Notes under the pieces: generated by a model | What the model was told of the DNA's origin: nothing | What the model saw: the letters and a program-made list of their open reading frames with translations, nothing else | Database searches by the model: none | Position numbers and translations under genes: made by a program | Source of the DNA: an uncultured Flavobacteriales bacterium | GTDB taxonomy: Bacteria > Bacteroidota > Bacteroidia > Flavobacteriales > Crocinitomicaceae | Reading direction: 5' to 3' | Length of the DNA: 34,359 bases | Assembly: GCA_946480815.1 (NCBI GenBank) | Contig: CAMLLB010000049.1 | Coordinates: 1 to 34,359 of the forward strand | Shown here: in pieces, positions 17,305 to 25,075 of the stretch | Numbering within the stretch: the stretch's first letter is position 1 | Layout: each line of letters begins with the position of its first letter

Positions 17305-18588
17305 ATGAAAGCACTTTACGAACTATTTCAAACAAGCACCGGTGTAGAAACCGATACACGAAAAATTCAAAAGGGATGTCTGTTCTTCTGTTTGAAAGGA
17401 GCCAATTTCGATGGAAACACCTTTGCTGAAGAAGCAATTAAACTAGGTGCAATCGGAGCGGTAATTGATAATCCACAGTACGAGATTGAAGGAAAAACCA
17501 TTTTAGTAGAAGACGTACTGCTTGCTCTTCAAAACCTTGCAAGGCATCACCGAAACCAATTTAATATTCCGGTGATCGGTATTACCGGAAGTAATGGTAA
17601 AACAACATCAAAGGAGCTTATTTCAACTGTATTGGCAACCCAATACCAGGTTCATTATACCAAAGGAAATTTCAACAACCATATCGGTGTTCCGCTGACT
17701 CTTTTGCAGCTTGATAAAACCCATGAGATTGCTGTGATTGAAATGGGAGCAAATAAACCGGGAGATATCAAAGAACTGGTTGAAATTGCTTTACCTACTC
17801 ACGGGATCATTACGAATATCGGCAGGGCTCATTTGGAAGGTTTTAAATCCCTGGAAGGAGTTATCCGGACCAAAACGGAATTATTTGATTTCCTGGCCCA
17901 AAATAAGGCACATATTTTTGCCAATAAACAAGACGAAATAATTGTTGGTAAACTTCCTGCAACAACCCGGAATCACTTTTACAACGATGATCGTGAATTA
18001 GGAGGTTCACTTCTGAAACTCACCCCTTTTGTAGAAATGGAATGGTTTGAACCCGGTTATTCAAGCCCCGCTATTCAAACCAACCTGGTAGGAGAATATA
18101 ACTTTATCAATTTCCTGGCCGCAATCCGTATCGGGCGATTTTTTGGTGTCAGTCCGGAGAATTGCAACAAAGCTATCTCAGGATACGAACCCACCAATAA
18201 TCGCTCACAGGTAACCAAGACAAACAAGAACACATTGATCGTAGATTGTTATAATGCCAATCCGACAAGCATGCGCTCCGCCCTATCCAGTTTTGCAAAA
18301 ATTGATACACACGCGAAAATCTTTATTCTTGGAGATATGCGTGAAATGGGGGACGATGCTCCAATGGTACACGAAGAAGTAATCCAACAAACGATCGATC
18401 TCCGCTTAAGCGGGTTCTTTATCGGCGAAGAATTTTTGAAATTTAAGGGAATGCATCCAAATGCGATCTTTTTGAAATCGACGGAACCATTGATCGAGCA
18501 TTTTACACAAAATCCACCTGCAGATTTATTGATTTTATTGAAAGGGTCGAGAGGAATTTCTTTGGAAAAAGTCATCCCATATTTGTAG
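17305..18588 (+). CDS. murF: UDP-N-acetylmuramoyl-tripeptide--D-Ala-D-Ala ligase
   Basis: MurF adds D-Ala-D-Ala to UDP-MurNAc-tripeptide, the last cytoplasmic step of the peptidoglycan precursor. The 427-residue protein begins MKALYELFQTSTGVETDTRKI, typical for Bacteroidetes MurF. It has the Mur ligase ATP loop GITGSNGKTTSKEL (Lys99) and VIEMGANKPGDIKELVEIA. ITNIGRAHLEGF, DCYNANPTSMRSALSSF and ILGDMREMGDDA mark the central and C-terminal Mur domains. I chose ATG 17305 because earlier in-frame starts lie in the gldJ terminator stem. It ends convergently with the acyl-CoA dehydrogenase. Position after gldJ is conserved neighbourhood rather than shared pathway. Confidence 0.96.
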   Translation: MKALYELFQTSTGVETDTRKIQKGCLFFCLKGANFDGNTFAEEAIKLGAIGAVIDNPQYEIEGKTILVEDVLLALQNLARHHRNQFNIPVIGITGSNGKTTSKELISTVLATQYQVHYTKGNFNNHIGVPLTLLQLDKTHEIAVIEMGANKPGDIKELVEIALPTHGIITNIGRAHLEGFKSLEGVIRTKTELFDFLAQNKAHIFANKQDEIIVGKLPATTRNHFYNDDRELGGSLLKLTPFVEMEWFEPGYSSPAIQTNLVGEYNFINFLAAIRIGRFFGVSPENCNKAISGYEPTNNRSQVTKTNKNTLIVDCYNANPTSMRSALSSFAKIDTHAKIFILGDMREMGDDAPMVHEEVIQQTIDLRLSGFFIGEEFLKFKGMHPNAIFLKSTEPLIEHFTQNPPADLLILLKGSRGISLEKVIPYL

Positions 18589-18599
18589 AAATTGAAAAC

Positions 18600-18625
18600 T
18601 GATGTAATAACGCAATATTACGTCA
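18600..18625. repeat. Inverted repeat just after murF
   Basis: TGATGTAATA (18600-18609) and TATTACGTCA (18616-18625) pair over 10 bases with one G-T, around a six-base loop. It starts 12 bases after the murF stop and has no T run. It may be an mRNA end hairpin or a protein site; the sequence does not decide. Confidence 0.45.
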
Positions 18626-18690
18626 CGGAATTTCTCTAAAACAAGAAGGGGCCTGATACATCACGCGCCTACATAAAAAAAATTGACATA

Positions 18691-18723
18691 AAAAAACGGG
18701 ATGAAATGTTCATCCCGTTTTTT
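18691..18723. terminator. Bidirectional terminator between murF and the acyl-CoA dehydrogenase
   Basis: ACGGGATGAA (18696-18705), loop ATG and TTCATCCCGT (18709-18718) form a perfect 10-bp stem. Six A (18691-18696) lie on one side and six T (18718-18723) on the other, so it can end both convergent transcripts. Confidence 0.92.
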
Positions 18724-18739
18724 GTTTTGTAATGGCCAA

Positions 18740-19882
18740 TTAATCTGCCAAAATATTTCTTGAAATAACAATCTTTTGTACTTCAGAAGTTCCTTCGTAA
18801 ATCTGAGTAATCTTCGCGTCACGCATTAAGCGCTCCACATGGTACTCTTTTACATATCCGTAACCTCCGTGGATCTGAACAGCCTCAACGGTTTGCTCCA
18901 TCGCCACTTTTGAAGCGTACAACTTCGCCATTGCAGAAGATTGATCAAAGTTTCGTCCTGCATCCTTGTCAGCAGCAGCACGGTAAACCAACAAACGAGC
19001 AGCTTCAATTTCAGTAGCCATATCAGCAATCTTAAATGCAATTGCCTGATGTTTGTAGATCTCTTTACCAAACGCTTTACGCTCTTTCGAATAAGCAGCA
19101 GCCAATTCAAAAGCTCCGGCAGCAATTCCCAATGCTTGTGCAGCAATCCCGATACGACCTCCTGACAATGTTTTCATCGCGAATTTAAATCCGAATCCAT
19201 CTTCACCGATACGGTTCGCTTTTGGAACTTTCACATCATTAAATAATAAGGTATGTGTATCGCTTCCGCGGATCCCTAATTTATCTTCTTTGGCACCAAC
19301 AATGAAACCTTCCATTCCCCTTTCGATGATCAGGGCATTGATTCCTCTGTGACCAAGCTCAGGATTTGTTTGTGCTATTACGATATAAGTAGAAGCTGTT
19401 GAACCGTTTGTAATCCAGTTCTTGGTTCCGTTTACCAGGTAGTAATCTCCCATATCAACTGCCGTTGTACGTTGAGAAGTTGCATCAGAACCAGCTTCCG
19501 GCTCAGACAAACAAAATGCTCCGATCTTCTCTCCTTTTGCAAGTGGAGTAAGGAATTTTTGCTTTTGTTCTTCACTACCGAACTTTTCCAATCCCCAACA
19601 AACAAGGGAATTGTTTACTGACATACAAACTGAAGCTGAAGCATCTACTTTGGAAATCTCTTCCATTGCAAGCACATAGGACATTGTGTCCATACCTCCA
19701 CCTCCATATTTCGGGTCAACCATCATTCCTAAGAATCCAAGTTCACCTAGTTGTTTCATTTCTTCAACAGGAAATTTTTGATCTCTATCCCGATCTATAA
19801 CTCCAGGTTTTAATACGTTTTGAGCGAAATCACGCGCAGCTTCTTTTACTGCTTTTTGTTCTTCTGTCAATTCGAAATTCAT
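18740..19882 (-). CDS. Acyl-CoA dehydrogenase
   Basis: A 380-residue FAD enzyme that oxidises acyl-CoA to trans-2-enoyl-CoA and passes electrons to ETF. The order is canonical: N-terminal helical domain (FELTEEQKAVKEAARDFAQ), LSEPEAGSDATSQRT and YLVNGTKNWITNGSTAS in the FAD-binding middle domain, GGRIGIAAQALGIA, then C-terminal QIHGGYGYVKEYHVERLMRDAKITQIYEGTSEVQ. The catalytic Glu is at about residue 363 in YEGTSE, the position used by short-chain and butyryl-CoA dehydrogenases. Chain-length specificity is not certain. It is a single-gene unit, divergent from anmK. Confidence 0.95.
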   Translation of the reverse strand: MNFELTEEQKAVKEAARDFAQNVLKPGVIDRDRDQKFPVEEMKQLGELGFLGMMVDPKYGGGGMDTMSYVLAMEEISKVDASASVCMSVNNSLVCWGLEKFGSEEQKQKFLTPLAKGEKIGAFCLSEPEAGSDATSQRTTAVDMGDYYLVNGTKNWITNGSTASTYIVIAQTNPELGHRGINALIIERGMEGFIVGAKEDKLGIRGSDTHTLLFNDVKVPKANRIGEDGFGFKFAMKTLSGGRIGIAAQALGIAAGAFELAAAYSKERKAFGKEIYKHQAIAFKIADMATEIEAARLLVYRAAADKDAGRNFDQSSAMAKLYASKVAMEQTVEAVQIHGGYGYVKEYHVERLMRDAKITQIYEGTSEVQKIVISRNILAD

Positions 19883-19900
19883 CTGTATCGCAGTTTATTT

Positions 19901-19908
19901 TATATTTG
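19901..19908 (+). promoter_or_regulatory. Candidate -7 box for anmK
   Basis: TATATTTG, 44 bases before the anmK ATG, matches the -7 consensus. No TTG is found at the -33 position. It faces the minus-strand box at 19918-19925. Confidence 0.45.
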
Positions 19909-19917
19909 TTCAGGAGA

Positions 19918-19925
19918 CAAATGTA
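19918..19925 (-). promoter_or_regulatory. Candidate -7 box for the acyl-CoA dehydrogenase
   Basis: On the minus strand the sequence reads TACATTTG, fitting TAnnTTTG, 35 bases before the dehydrogenase ATG. A -33 TTG is not apparent. Confidence 0.45.
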
Positions 19926-19952
19926 CCGATAAAAACTTAATTTTCGTCTTTT

Positions 19953-21023
19953 ATGAATTCATTCCAAATAATCGGCTTAATGTCAGGCACTTCATTGGAC
20001 GGAGTCGATGTAACTTATGCAACATACACGAAGATTTCTGACAAGAACTGGGAATTTAAACTTCATGCGTCTCACACCTTTCAATTCCCTGAAATTCTGC
20101 TCTCAAGCCTGCATGAAGCCAGTAAATTATCAGGTTCACAATTGATGACACTGGACCATGATTTGGGCATCTTTTTCTCCGGTTGCATCAATCAATTCAT
20201 GATGGACAATACCATTTCCAAAGAAGGAATCGATGCAATCGCATCTCATGGACAAACGATTTTCCACCAACCTGCACGAGGCTTTACAACACAAATCGGA
20301 AATCCTGCTGTTATAGCAGTGAAAACGGGCATCAAAACAATTGGCGATTTCAGAACAAAAGATGTGCTTTATGGCGGGCAAGGAGCACCGTTGGTTCCAA
20401 TCGGTGATCAATACTTATTCGGATCAAAAGCAGATGGTTTTATAAACATTGGAGGTTTCGCCAACATCAGCTTCGAAGAAAAAGGAATTGTACAGGCATA
20501 CGATATTTGCCCGGCGAATCTTCCGATGAACAAACTTGCACGCTCCAAAAACCTGGAATATGATAAAAACGGAAACCTCGCCAGAGCAGGTGAATTGAAT
20601 TATTTCCTGCTGGATTTATTAAACAGCCTGGAATATTACAAAGAAGAAGGACCGAAATCACTCGGAACAGAATGGCTGGAGCAACACTTCTACCCGCTTC
20701 TGAAATTCGATAAAGACATTGAAAATAACCTGGCAACTGTTGTTGAACATATCGCTATTCAAATTGGAGAACTTTGTACCAAAAAAGAATTGAAACGTGT
20801 TATGATCACAGGTGGAGGAGCAAAGAATACGTTTTTGATCGAACGCTTGAAGCGCTACTATACAGGCGAAATCATTTCGGTAGAGGGTGAACTGATTGAT
20901 TATAAGGAAGCTTTAATTTTTGGATTATTGGGAGCTCTGAACCTGAACAATGAACCAAACTGCATTTCCAGTGTTACCGGGGCATCCAAAAACGTCATAG
21001 GCGGAGTTCATCATTTACCGTAG
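19953..21023 (+). CDS. anmK: 1,6-anhydro-N-acetylmuramic acid kinase
   Basis: AnmK opens and phosphorylates 1,6-anhydroMurNAc to MurNAc-6-phosphate during recycling of cell-wall fragments. The 356-residue protein has the ATP loop GLMSGTSLDGVDVTYATY at its start. SHGQTIFHQPARGFTTQIGNPAVIA and GDFRTKDVLYGGQGAPLVPIGDQYLF bear the catalytic Asp and substrate residues. GFANIS, DICPANLPMN and the second-domain MITGGGAKNTFLIERL complete the fold. All signature motifs of the UPF0075/AnmK family are present. It is not near murQ or nagZ here. Confidence 0.97.
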   Translation: MNSFQIIGLMSGTSLDGVDVTYATYTKISDKNWEFKLHASHTFQFPEILLSSLHEASKLSGSQLMTLDHDLGIFFSGCINQFMMDNTISKEGIDAIASHGQTIFHQPARGFTTQIGNPAVIAVKTGIKTIGDFRTKDVLYGGQGAPLVPIGDQYLFGSKADGFINIGGFANISFEEKGIVQAYDICPANLPMNKLARSKNLEYDKNGNLARAGELNYFLLDLLNSLEYYKEEGPKSLGTEWLEQHFYPLLKFDKDIENNLATVVEHIAIQIGELCTKKELKRVMITGGGAKNTFLIERLKRYYTGEIISVEGELIDYKEALIFGLLGALNLNNEPNCISSVTGASKNVIGGVHHLP

Positions 21024-21092
21024 GATTCCTCTTACACACAATTAATACCGGAGAATTCAGCCGATTTCTTATGCCGAAAGAGCAATAATGCA

Positions 21093-21100
21093 TACTTTTG
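21093..21100 (+). promoter_or_regulatory. Candidate promoter of the amino-acid dehydrogenase
   Basis: TACTTTTG fits the -7 consensus, 36 bases before the ATG at 21137. A weak -33 (TATG, 21070-21073) lies at the correct 19-base spacing. The rest of the 113-base gap after anmK shows no hairpin or ORF. Confidence 0.45.
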
Positions 21101-21136
21101 CGTCTCAATATTTGAATAGTTCAACGAATAAGTTAT

Positions 21137-22366
21137 ATGAAAGATTTACTTCACAAGTTTGAAAATAAGCGCCCGGAAATCGTTTTCGAGTGGAAAGATG
21201 CTGAAACTGAGGCAGAAGGATGGGTAGTTATCAACTCGTTACGTGGCGGAGCTGCCGGAGGTGGTACACGTATGCGAGTGGGCTTGGACAAACGTGAAGT
21301 AGAAAGTCTTGCTAAAACAATGGAAGTGAAATTCACTGTTGCAGGACCTCCGATCGGCGGAGCGAAATCCGGAATCAACTTTGACCCGAAAGATCCGCGC
21401 AAAGAAGGTGTTTTGAGACGTTGGTACGCAGCTGTCACACCGCTTTTGAAGCATTACTATGGAACCGGTGGCGATTTGAATGTTGATGAAATTCACGAGG
21501 TGATTCCAATTACTGAAGATTGTGGAATCTGGCATCCGCAGGAAGGTGTTTTTAATGGCCATTTTCAGCCGAGAGAAGCCCAGAAGATTAATCGTATCGG
21601 GCAGTTGAGACAAGGTGTTTTGAAAGTAATTGAAGACAAACAATACAGTCCGAGTGTAGAAAAAAAATATGTGGTAGCGGATATGATCACCGGATTCGGT
21701 GTTGCTCAATCTGTTGCACATTATTATGATATTTGGGGCGGAAACCTGGAAGGTAAAAAAGTGATCGTTCAGGGTTGGGGAAATGTTGCTTCAGCTGGAG
21801 CATATTACCTGGCACAAGCCGGAGCTAAAGTGGTTGGAATTATCGACCGTGTTGGTGGTTTAATTAATGAAGATGGATTTTCTTTCGAAGAGATCAAGCA
21901 CTTATTCCTGACAAAAAACGGAAACGAGATCATTCACCCCGATTTAAAGTCATTTGACGAGATCAATTCCAGAATATGGGATATCCAGGCAGATGTTTTT
22001 ATTCCATGTGCTGCCTCCCGCCTGATTACTCAGGAACAAGTTGAGCGTATGATCAAATCAGGTGTTCAGGTCATTGCTGCAGGAGCGAACGTTCCTTTCG
22101 CGGATAAAGAAATTTTCTTCGGACCAATTGCCGATTATGCAGATAACCACATTTCCGTTATTCCTGATTTCATTTCGAATTGTGGAATGGCACGTGTATT
22201 TGCTTATTTGATGAGTAATGACTTGAATGAACTTACAGATAAAGGAATTTTTGAAGATACAAGCAAGATCATTGGTGATGCTTTGAAAAAAGCCCATGCT
22301 TCAAACTCATCCAAAACAGGAATTGCAAAGGCAGCATTTGAGATCGCACTAAACCAGCTTGTATAA
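21137..22366 (+). CDS. Glu/Leu/Phe/Val dehydrogenase family protein
   Basis: A 409-residue NAD(P)-dependent amino-acid dehydrogenase that interconverts an amino acid and its 2-oxo acid with release of ammonia. Seen are GGAAGGGTRMR, PIGGAKSGINFDPKD with the catalytic Lys77, GTGGDLNVDEIHEVIPITED with the catalytic Asp region, and the Rossmann loop VIVQGWGNVASAGAYYLAQAGAKVVGI. FIPCAASRLIT and AAGANVPF complete the cofactor site. NCGMARVFAYLM near the C-terminus resembles leucine/valine-type members rather than hexameric GdhA. The exact substrate is uncertain. nhaA follows after 58 bases. Confidence 0.93.
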   Translation: MKDLLHKFENKRPEIVFEWKDAETEAEGWVVINSLRGGAAGGGTRMRVGLDKREVESLAKTMEVKFTVAGPPIGGAKSGINFDPKDPRKEGVLRRWYAAVTPLLKHYYGTGGDLNVDEIHEVIPITEDCGIWHPQEGVFNGHFQPREAQKINRIGQLRQGVLKVIEDKQYSPSVEKKYVVADMITGFGVAQSVAHYYDIWGGNLEGKKVIVQGWGNVASAGAYYLAQAGAKVVGIIDRVGGLINEDGFSFEEIKHLFLTKNGNEIIHPDLKSFDEINSRIWDIQADVFIPCAASRLITQEQVERMIKSGVQVIAAGANVPFADKEIFFGPIADYADNHISVIPDFISNCGMARVFAYLMSNDLNELTDKGIFEDTSKIIGDALKKAHASNSSKTGIAKAAFEIALNQLV

Positions 22367-22424
22367 TACAATACAAGGGTTCAATTTTAAACTATTTGAA
22401 CTTTTTAAACTTTTGAACTCTGTA

Positions 22425-23576
22425 ATGGCAAGAAGAAAGTCAAATAACGGTTTATTCAAACAGTTTTTCGAAAGTGAGAAATCCAGTGGTTTAACGCTCA
22501 TTGCATTTACCATTTTATCCCTTCTTTTGGCGAATTCTTCTATTCAGGATTCGTATATTGAGTTTTGGGAGCGGTCGCTTGCCGGTTTAAAATTAGAACA
22601 TTGGGTCAACGATGGCTTGATGGCCGTTTTCTTCCTTTTAGTTGGACTGGAGCTGAAGCACGAATTCCTGGAAGGTGAACTTTCCTCCTTGAAAAAAGCG
22701 ACTCTTCCGATTTTTAGTGCACTTGGAGGAATGTTGGTCCCGGCTGGAATTTTTGTCTGTATGAACCTGGGGAAATCAAGCGTTTCCGGATTTGGAATCC
22801 CCATGGCCACAGATATTGCCTTTGCTTTAGGTGCACTTTCACTCTTAGGAAACAAGGTTCCGCTTTCGATAAAAGTCTTCCTGACAGCACTGGCTGTAAT
22901 CGACGACCTGGGGGCAATTGTGGTCATCGGTGTTTTTTACACCAAAACCATTTTCTGGCTGAACTTTGCAATTGCCATCGGGATCTTCGTTGGTCTTTTA
23001 ATCCTTAATAAACTAAAAGTAAGTGCGCTTTGGATCTATGTTTCCCTGGGTATTGCGATGTGGTACTTCATGCTTCATTCCGGAATTCATGCAACTATTT
23101 CAGGTGTCTTACTTGCTTTCACGATCCCAAATTTCAGTAAAACAAGCTCCAAATCACCGGCTAATCACCTTCAAAAAATGCTGCACTACCCTGTTCCTTT
23201 TATCATTCTTCCTTTGTTTGCGTTAGTAAATACTGCCATTGAAATCGGACCGGATTGGGAAACTGCATTATTCAAAGAGGTAAGCCTTGGAATTATTTTA
23301 GGATTGGTCCTTGGAAAACCGATTGGAATTTTCCTCTTCACCTGGTTTTCCATTCGTTTTAGACTAGCCGACAAACCCAAAGGAACCAGCTGGGCTCAGC
23401 TATTCGGCGTTGGAATCCTGGGAGGAATTGGTTTTACGATGTCTATTTTTGTAACCATCCTTGCCTTTACCGACAAGGAGATGATTGCCAATTCCAAATT
23501 TGCCATCCTGATCTCATCCTTATTAGCTGGATTGATCGGATATGTTTGGTTAAAAGTGAGTTTCAGAAGAAATTAG
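22425..23576 (+). CDS. nhaA: Na+/H+ antiporter NhaA
   Basis: NhaA exports sodium in exchange for protons across the inner membrane and serves in salt and alkaline tolerance. With the ATG at 22425 the protein has 383 residues (E. coli 388). An upstream TTG at 22359 inside the dehydrogenase gene is unlikely. NhaA hallmarks: NDGLMAVFFLLVGLELKHEFLEGEL, GIPMATDIAFALGALSLLG with the conserved Asp, and TALAVIDDLGAIVVIGVFYT with the transport pair Asp160-Asp161. HSGIHATISGVLLAF, VLGKPIGIF and GGIGFTMSIFV follow. Around 12 membrane segments are expected. A hairpin follows the stop. Confidence 0.97.
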   Translation: MARRKSNNGLFKQFFESEKSSGLTLIAFTILSLLLANSSIQDSYIEFWERSLAGLKLEHWVNDGLMAVFFLLVGLELKHEFLEGELSSLKKATLPIFSALGGMLVPAGIFVCMNLGKSSVSGFGIPMATDIAFALGALSLLGNKVPLSIKVFLTALAVIDDLGAIVVIGVFYTKTIFWLNFAIAIGIFVGLLILNKLKVSALWIYVSLGIAMWYFMLHSGIHATISGVLLAFTIPNFSKTSSKSPANHLQKMLHYPVPFIILPLFALVNTAIEIGPDWETALFKEVSLGIILGLVLGKPIGIFLFTWFSIRFRLADKPKGTSWAQLFGVGILGGIGFTMSIFVTILAFTDKEMIANSKFAILISSLLAGLIGYVWLKVSFRRN

Positions 23577-23595
23577 ACAGAAACCAGGAGTAATC

Positions 23596-23708
23596 AGCCT
23601 CTAAAGGTTTTTAACCGTTATGCAACGGTTAGTAAAAGTCACCTTTTTTCACGTGTAAAATAACCAAAACCCTTACTACCAGAGCCTCTAAATGTTTTTA
23701 ACGGTTAT
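23596..23708. repeat. Two 26-base direct repeats and an inverted repeat after nhaA
   Basis: The 361-base gap between nhaA and exbB holds two copies of a 26-base unit that starts AGCCTCTAAA, contains GTTTTTAAC and ends GTTAT: 23596-23621 and 23683-23708. They differ at two positions and are 87 bases apart. The first copy runs into TAACCGTT-ATGC-AACGGTTA (23612-23631), a perfect 8-bp inverted repeat. Further on, TATACGTATA (23803-23812) is a 10-bp palindrome. No coding sequence is apparent in the gap. Confidence 0.65.
23603..23648 (+). terminator. Possible terminator of nhaA
   Basis: AAAGG and TTTTAACCGTT can pair with AACGGTTA, AAAA and CCTTT across small bulges, and the structure ends in a T run (23643-23648). 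The core 8-bp stem is perfect but the outer stem is imperfect. Confidence 0.4.
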
Positions 23709-23897
23709 TTTTTCTGAAACGGATAAATTGCTTGCATCAAAATTTATTTTTCACTAACTTAAAAAGACACTTACTGTAACTAAATCCTCTTTTAAAGTTT
23801 ATTATACGTATACACGCGAATTCTTCCCACACTCCCTATAAACAAAATACTGTGAATATCTCTTTAATTGAAGGGAAAATCATCTGTTAATGGGGCG

Positions 23898-23905
23898 TAT
23901 TTTTG
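23898..23905 (+). promoter_or_regulatory. Candidate -7 box for the exbB-tonB operon
   Basis: TATTTTTG fits the -7 consensus and lies 12 bases before the first in-frame ATG (23917) and 33 before the second (23938). No TTG is correctly spaced upstream. A start near 23910 would favour translation from 23938. Confidence 0.45.
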
Positions 23906-23937
23906 GAAATTGATTCATGTATTCATTTATAAACCAG

Positions 23938-24678
23938 ATGAGAAAAGCAGCAATATTTACAATTTTATTTTTAGCTACTCCACTGTTGAGCCTAGCTCAA
24001 ATCGTTGAAAAAACAGGAGAAGAAGGAGCTGAAAAGGTAGCAAAAGCAGGTGAAAAAATCACAGCATTGGAATTCGTAATGAAAGGCGGTGTCTTCATCA
24101 TTCCAATTATCATTCTGTTGTTTTATACATTGTACGTTGTAATCGAGCGTTACCGTTACATCAAACGTATGTCCGTATACAATTCCAACTTATTGAACGA
24201 CATTCGCATAAACCTGGAAAAAGGAAACATACAGGATGCATTGAATACCGTTCAACGTGATCAAAGTGCTTACGGTTCTGTGGTTGCAGAAGGAATCCAA
24301 ACGATCGGAAGACCGGTTTCCGAGATTGAATCCAACATGGAGAAAGTAGCCAATATCGAAATCGGTAAAATGGAAAAAGGAATGGGAGTTCTGGGATTGA
24401 TCGCAGGAATTGCTCCAACATTCGGATTCATTGGTACGATTGCCGGGGTAATTAAGATCTTCTACAACATCTCTATTTCTGAAAACGTCAGTATCGGAAA
24501 CATCTCCGGAGGTCTTTACGAAAAAATGATCAGTTCCGGTGCCGGATTGGTGGTGGGTATCATTGCTTATTCTGCATATCACATTCTGAATGCAATGATC
24601 GATAGCTACACATTGAAAATCCAATCTACGAACTTAGGATTTATTAATATCATTCAACGTCCCGGAAAATGGCAATAA
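23938..24678 (+). CDS. exbB: MotA/TolQ/ExbB proton-channel protein
   Basis: ExbB subunit of the proton-driven motor that energises TonB. From ATG 23938 it has 246 residues; ATG 23917 would add seven. It has a signal-like first helix (MRKAAIFTILFLATPLLSLAQ) common in Bacteroidetes ExbB. The three family helices follow: GVFIIPIIILLFYTLYVVIERYRYI, MGVLGLIAGIAPTFGFIGTIAGVI and ISSGAGLVVGIIAYSAYHIL. The cytoplasmic region between helices is rich in charged residues. The stop overlaps exbD by 10 bases, so the two are coupled. It heads a run of exbB, exbD, three TonB-like genes and folC. Confidence 0.93.
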   Translation: MRKAAIFTILFLATPLLSLAQIVEKTGEEGAEKVAKAGEKITALEFVMKGGVFIIPIIILLFYTLYVVIERYRYIKRMSVYNSNLLNDIRINLEKGNIQDALNTVQRDQSAYGSVVAEGIQTIGRPVSEIESNMEKVANIEIGKMEKGMGVLGLIAGIAPTFGFIGTIAGVIKIFYNISISENVSIGNISGGLYEKMISSGAGLVVGIIAYSAYHILNAMIDSYTLKIQSTNLGFINIIQRPGKWQ

Positions 24679-25064
24679 AACGCAAAAAACGCTTTCATGC
24701 AGGGGTAGAATCCTCCTCCATGAGTGACATCATGTTCTTCTTGCTTTTGTTCTTTTTGATCATCTCAACATTGGCAAACCCGAACGTAATCAAAGTTCCG
24801 CTTCCGGATGCAAAGGAAACAGACAAAAAAGTCGGATCCCATTTGACTTTAACTGTAACCAGCGACAAAAAGTATTTCCTGGATAAAGACGAAGTTGCGC
24901 CTCAGGATCTTGAAGTACGCTTATTGCAGGAAACAAAATTACGAAAAGATGAAACCGTAGTGATACGTCCTGCGTATGATCTGGATGTTCAGGAATTGAT
25001 AGATCTATTACAACTTGGATTGAAACATCAATTGAAGTTTGTGATTGCTACCAAAGCCGGTTAA
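24669..25064 (+). CDS. exbD: Biopolymer transport protein ExbD/TolR
   Basis: ExbD partner of the preceding ExbB. The 131-residue protein has a basic N-terminus (AIKRKKRFHAGVESSS) and a single membrane helix MSDIMFFLLLFFLIIST. The helix carries the conserved proton-path Asp (Asp20). A periplasmic TolR-like domain ends in DLDVQELIDLLQLGLKHQLKFVIATK. It overlaps exbB by 10 bases, and the next gene starts 11 bases after its stop. Length and order are typical. Confidence 0.95.
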   Translation: MAIKRKKRFHAGVESSSMSDIMFFLLLFFLIISTLANPNVIKVPLPDAKETDKKVGSHLTLTVTSDKKYFLDKDEVAPQDLEVRLLQETKLRKDETVVIRPAYDLDVQELIDLLQLGLKHQLKFVIATKAG

Positions 25065-25075
25065 AATCTACATCA

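Noticed and set aside
22359..22424. N-terminal extension of NhaA from TTG 22359
   Set aside because: It would overlap the dehydrogenase stop and encode low-complexity FKLFELFKLL from an AT-rich repeat. ATG 22425 gives normal NhaA length.
23596..23708. CRISPR-like direct repeats
   Set aside because: There are only two copies with unequal context, no further spacers and no cas genes.
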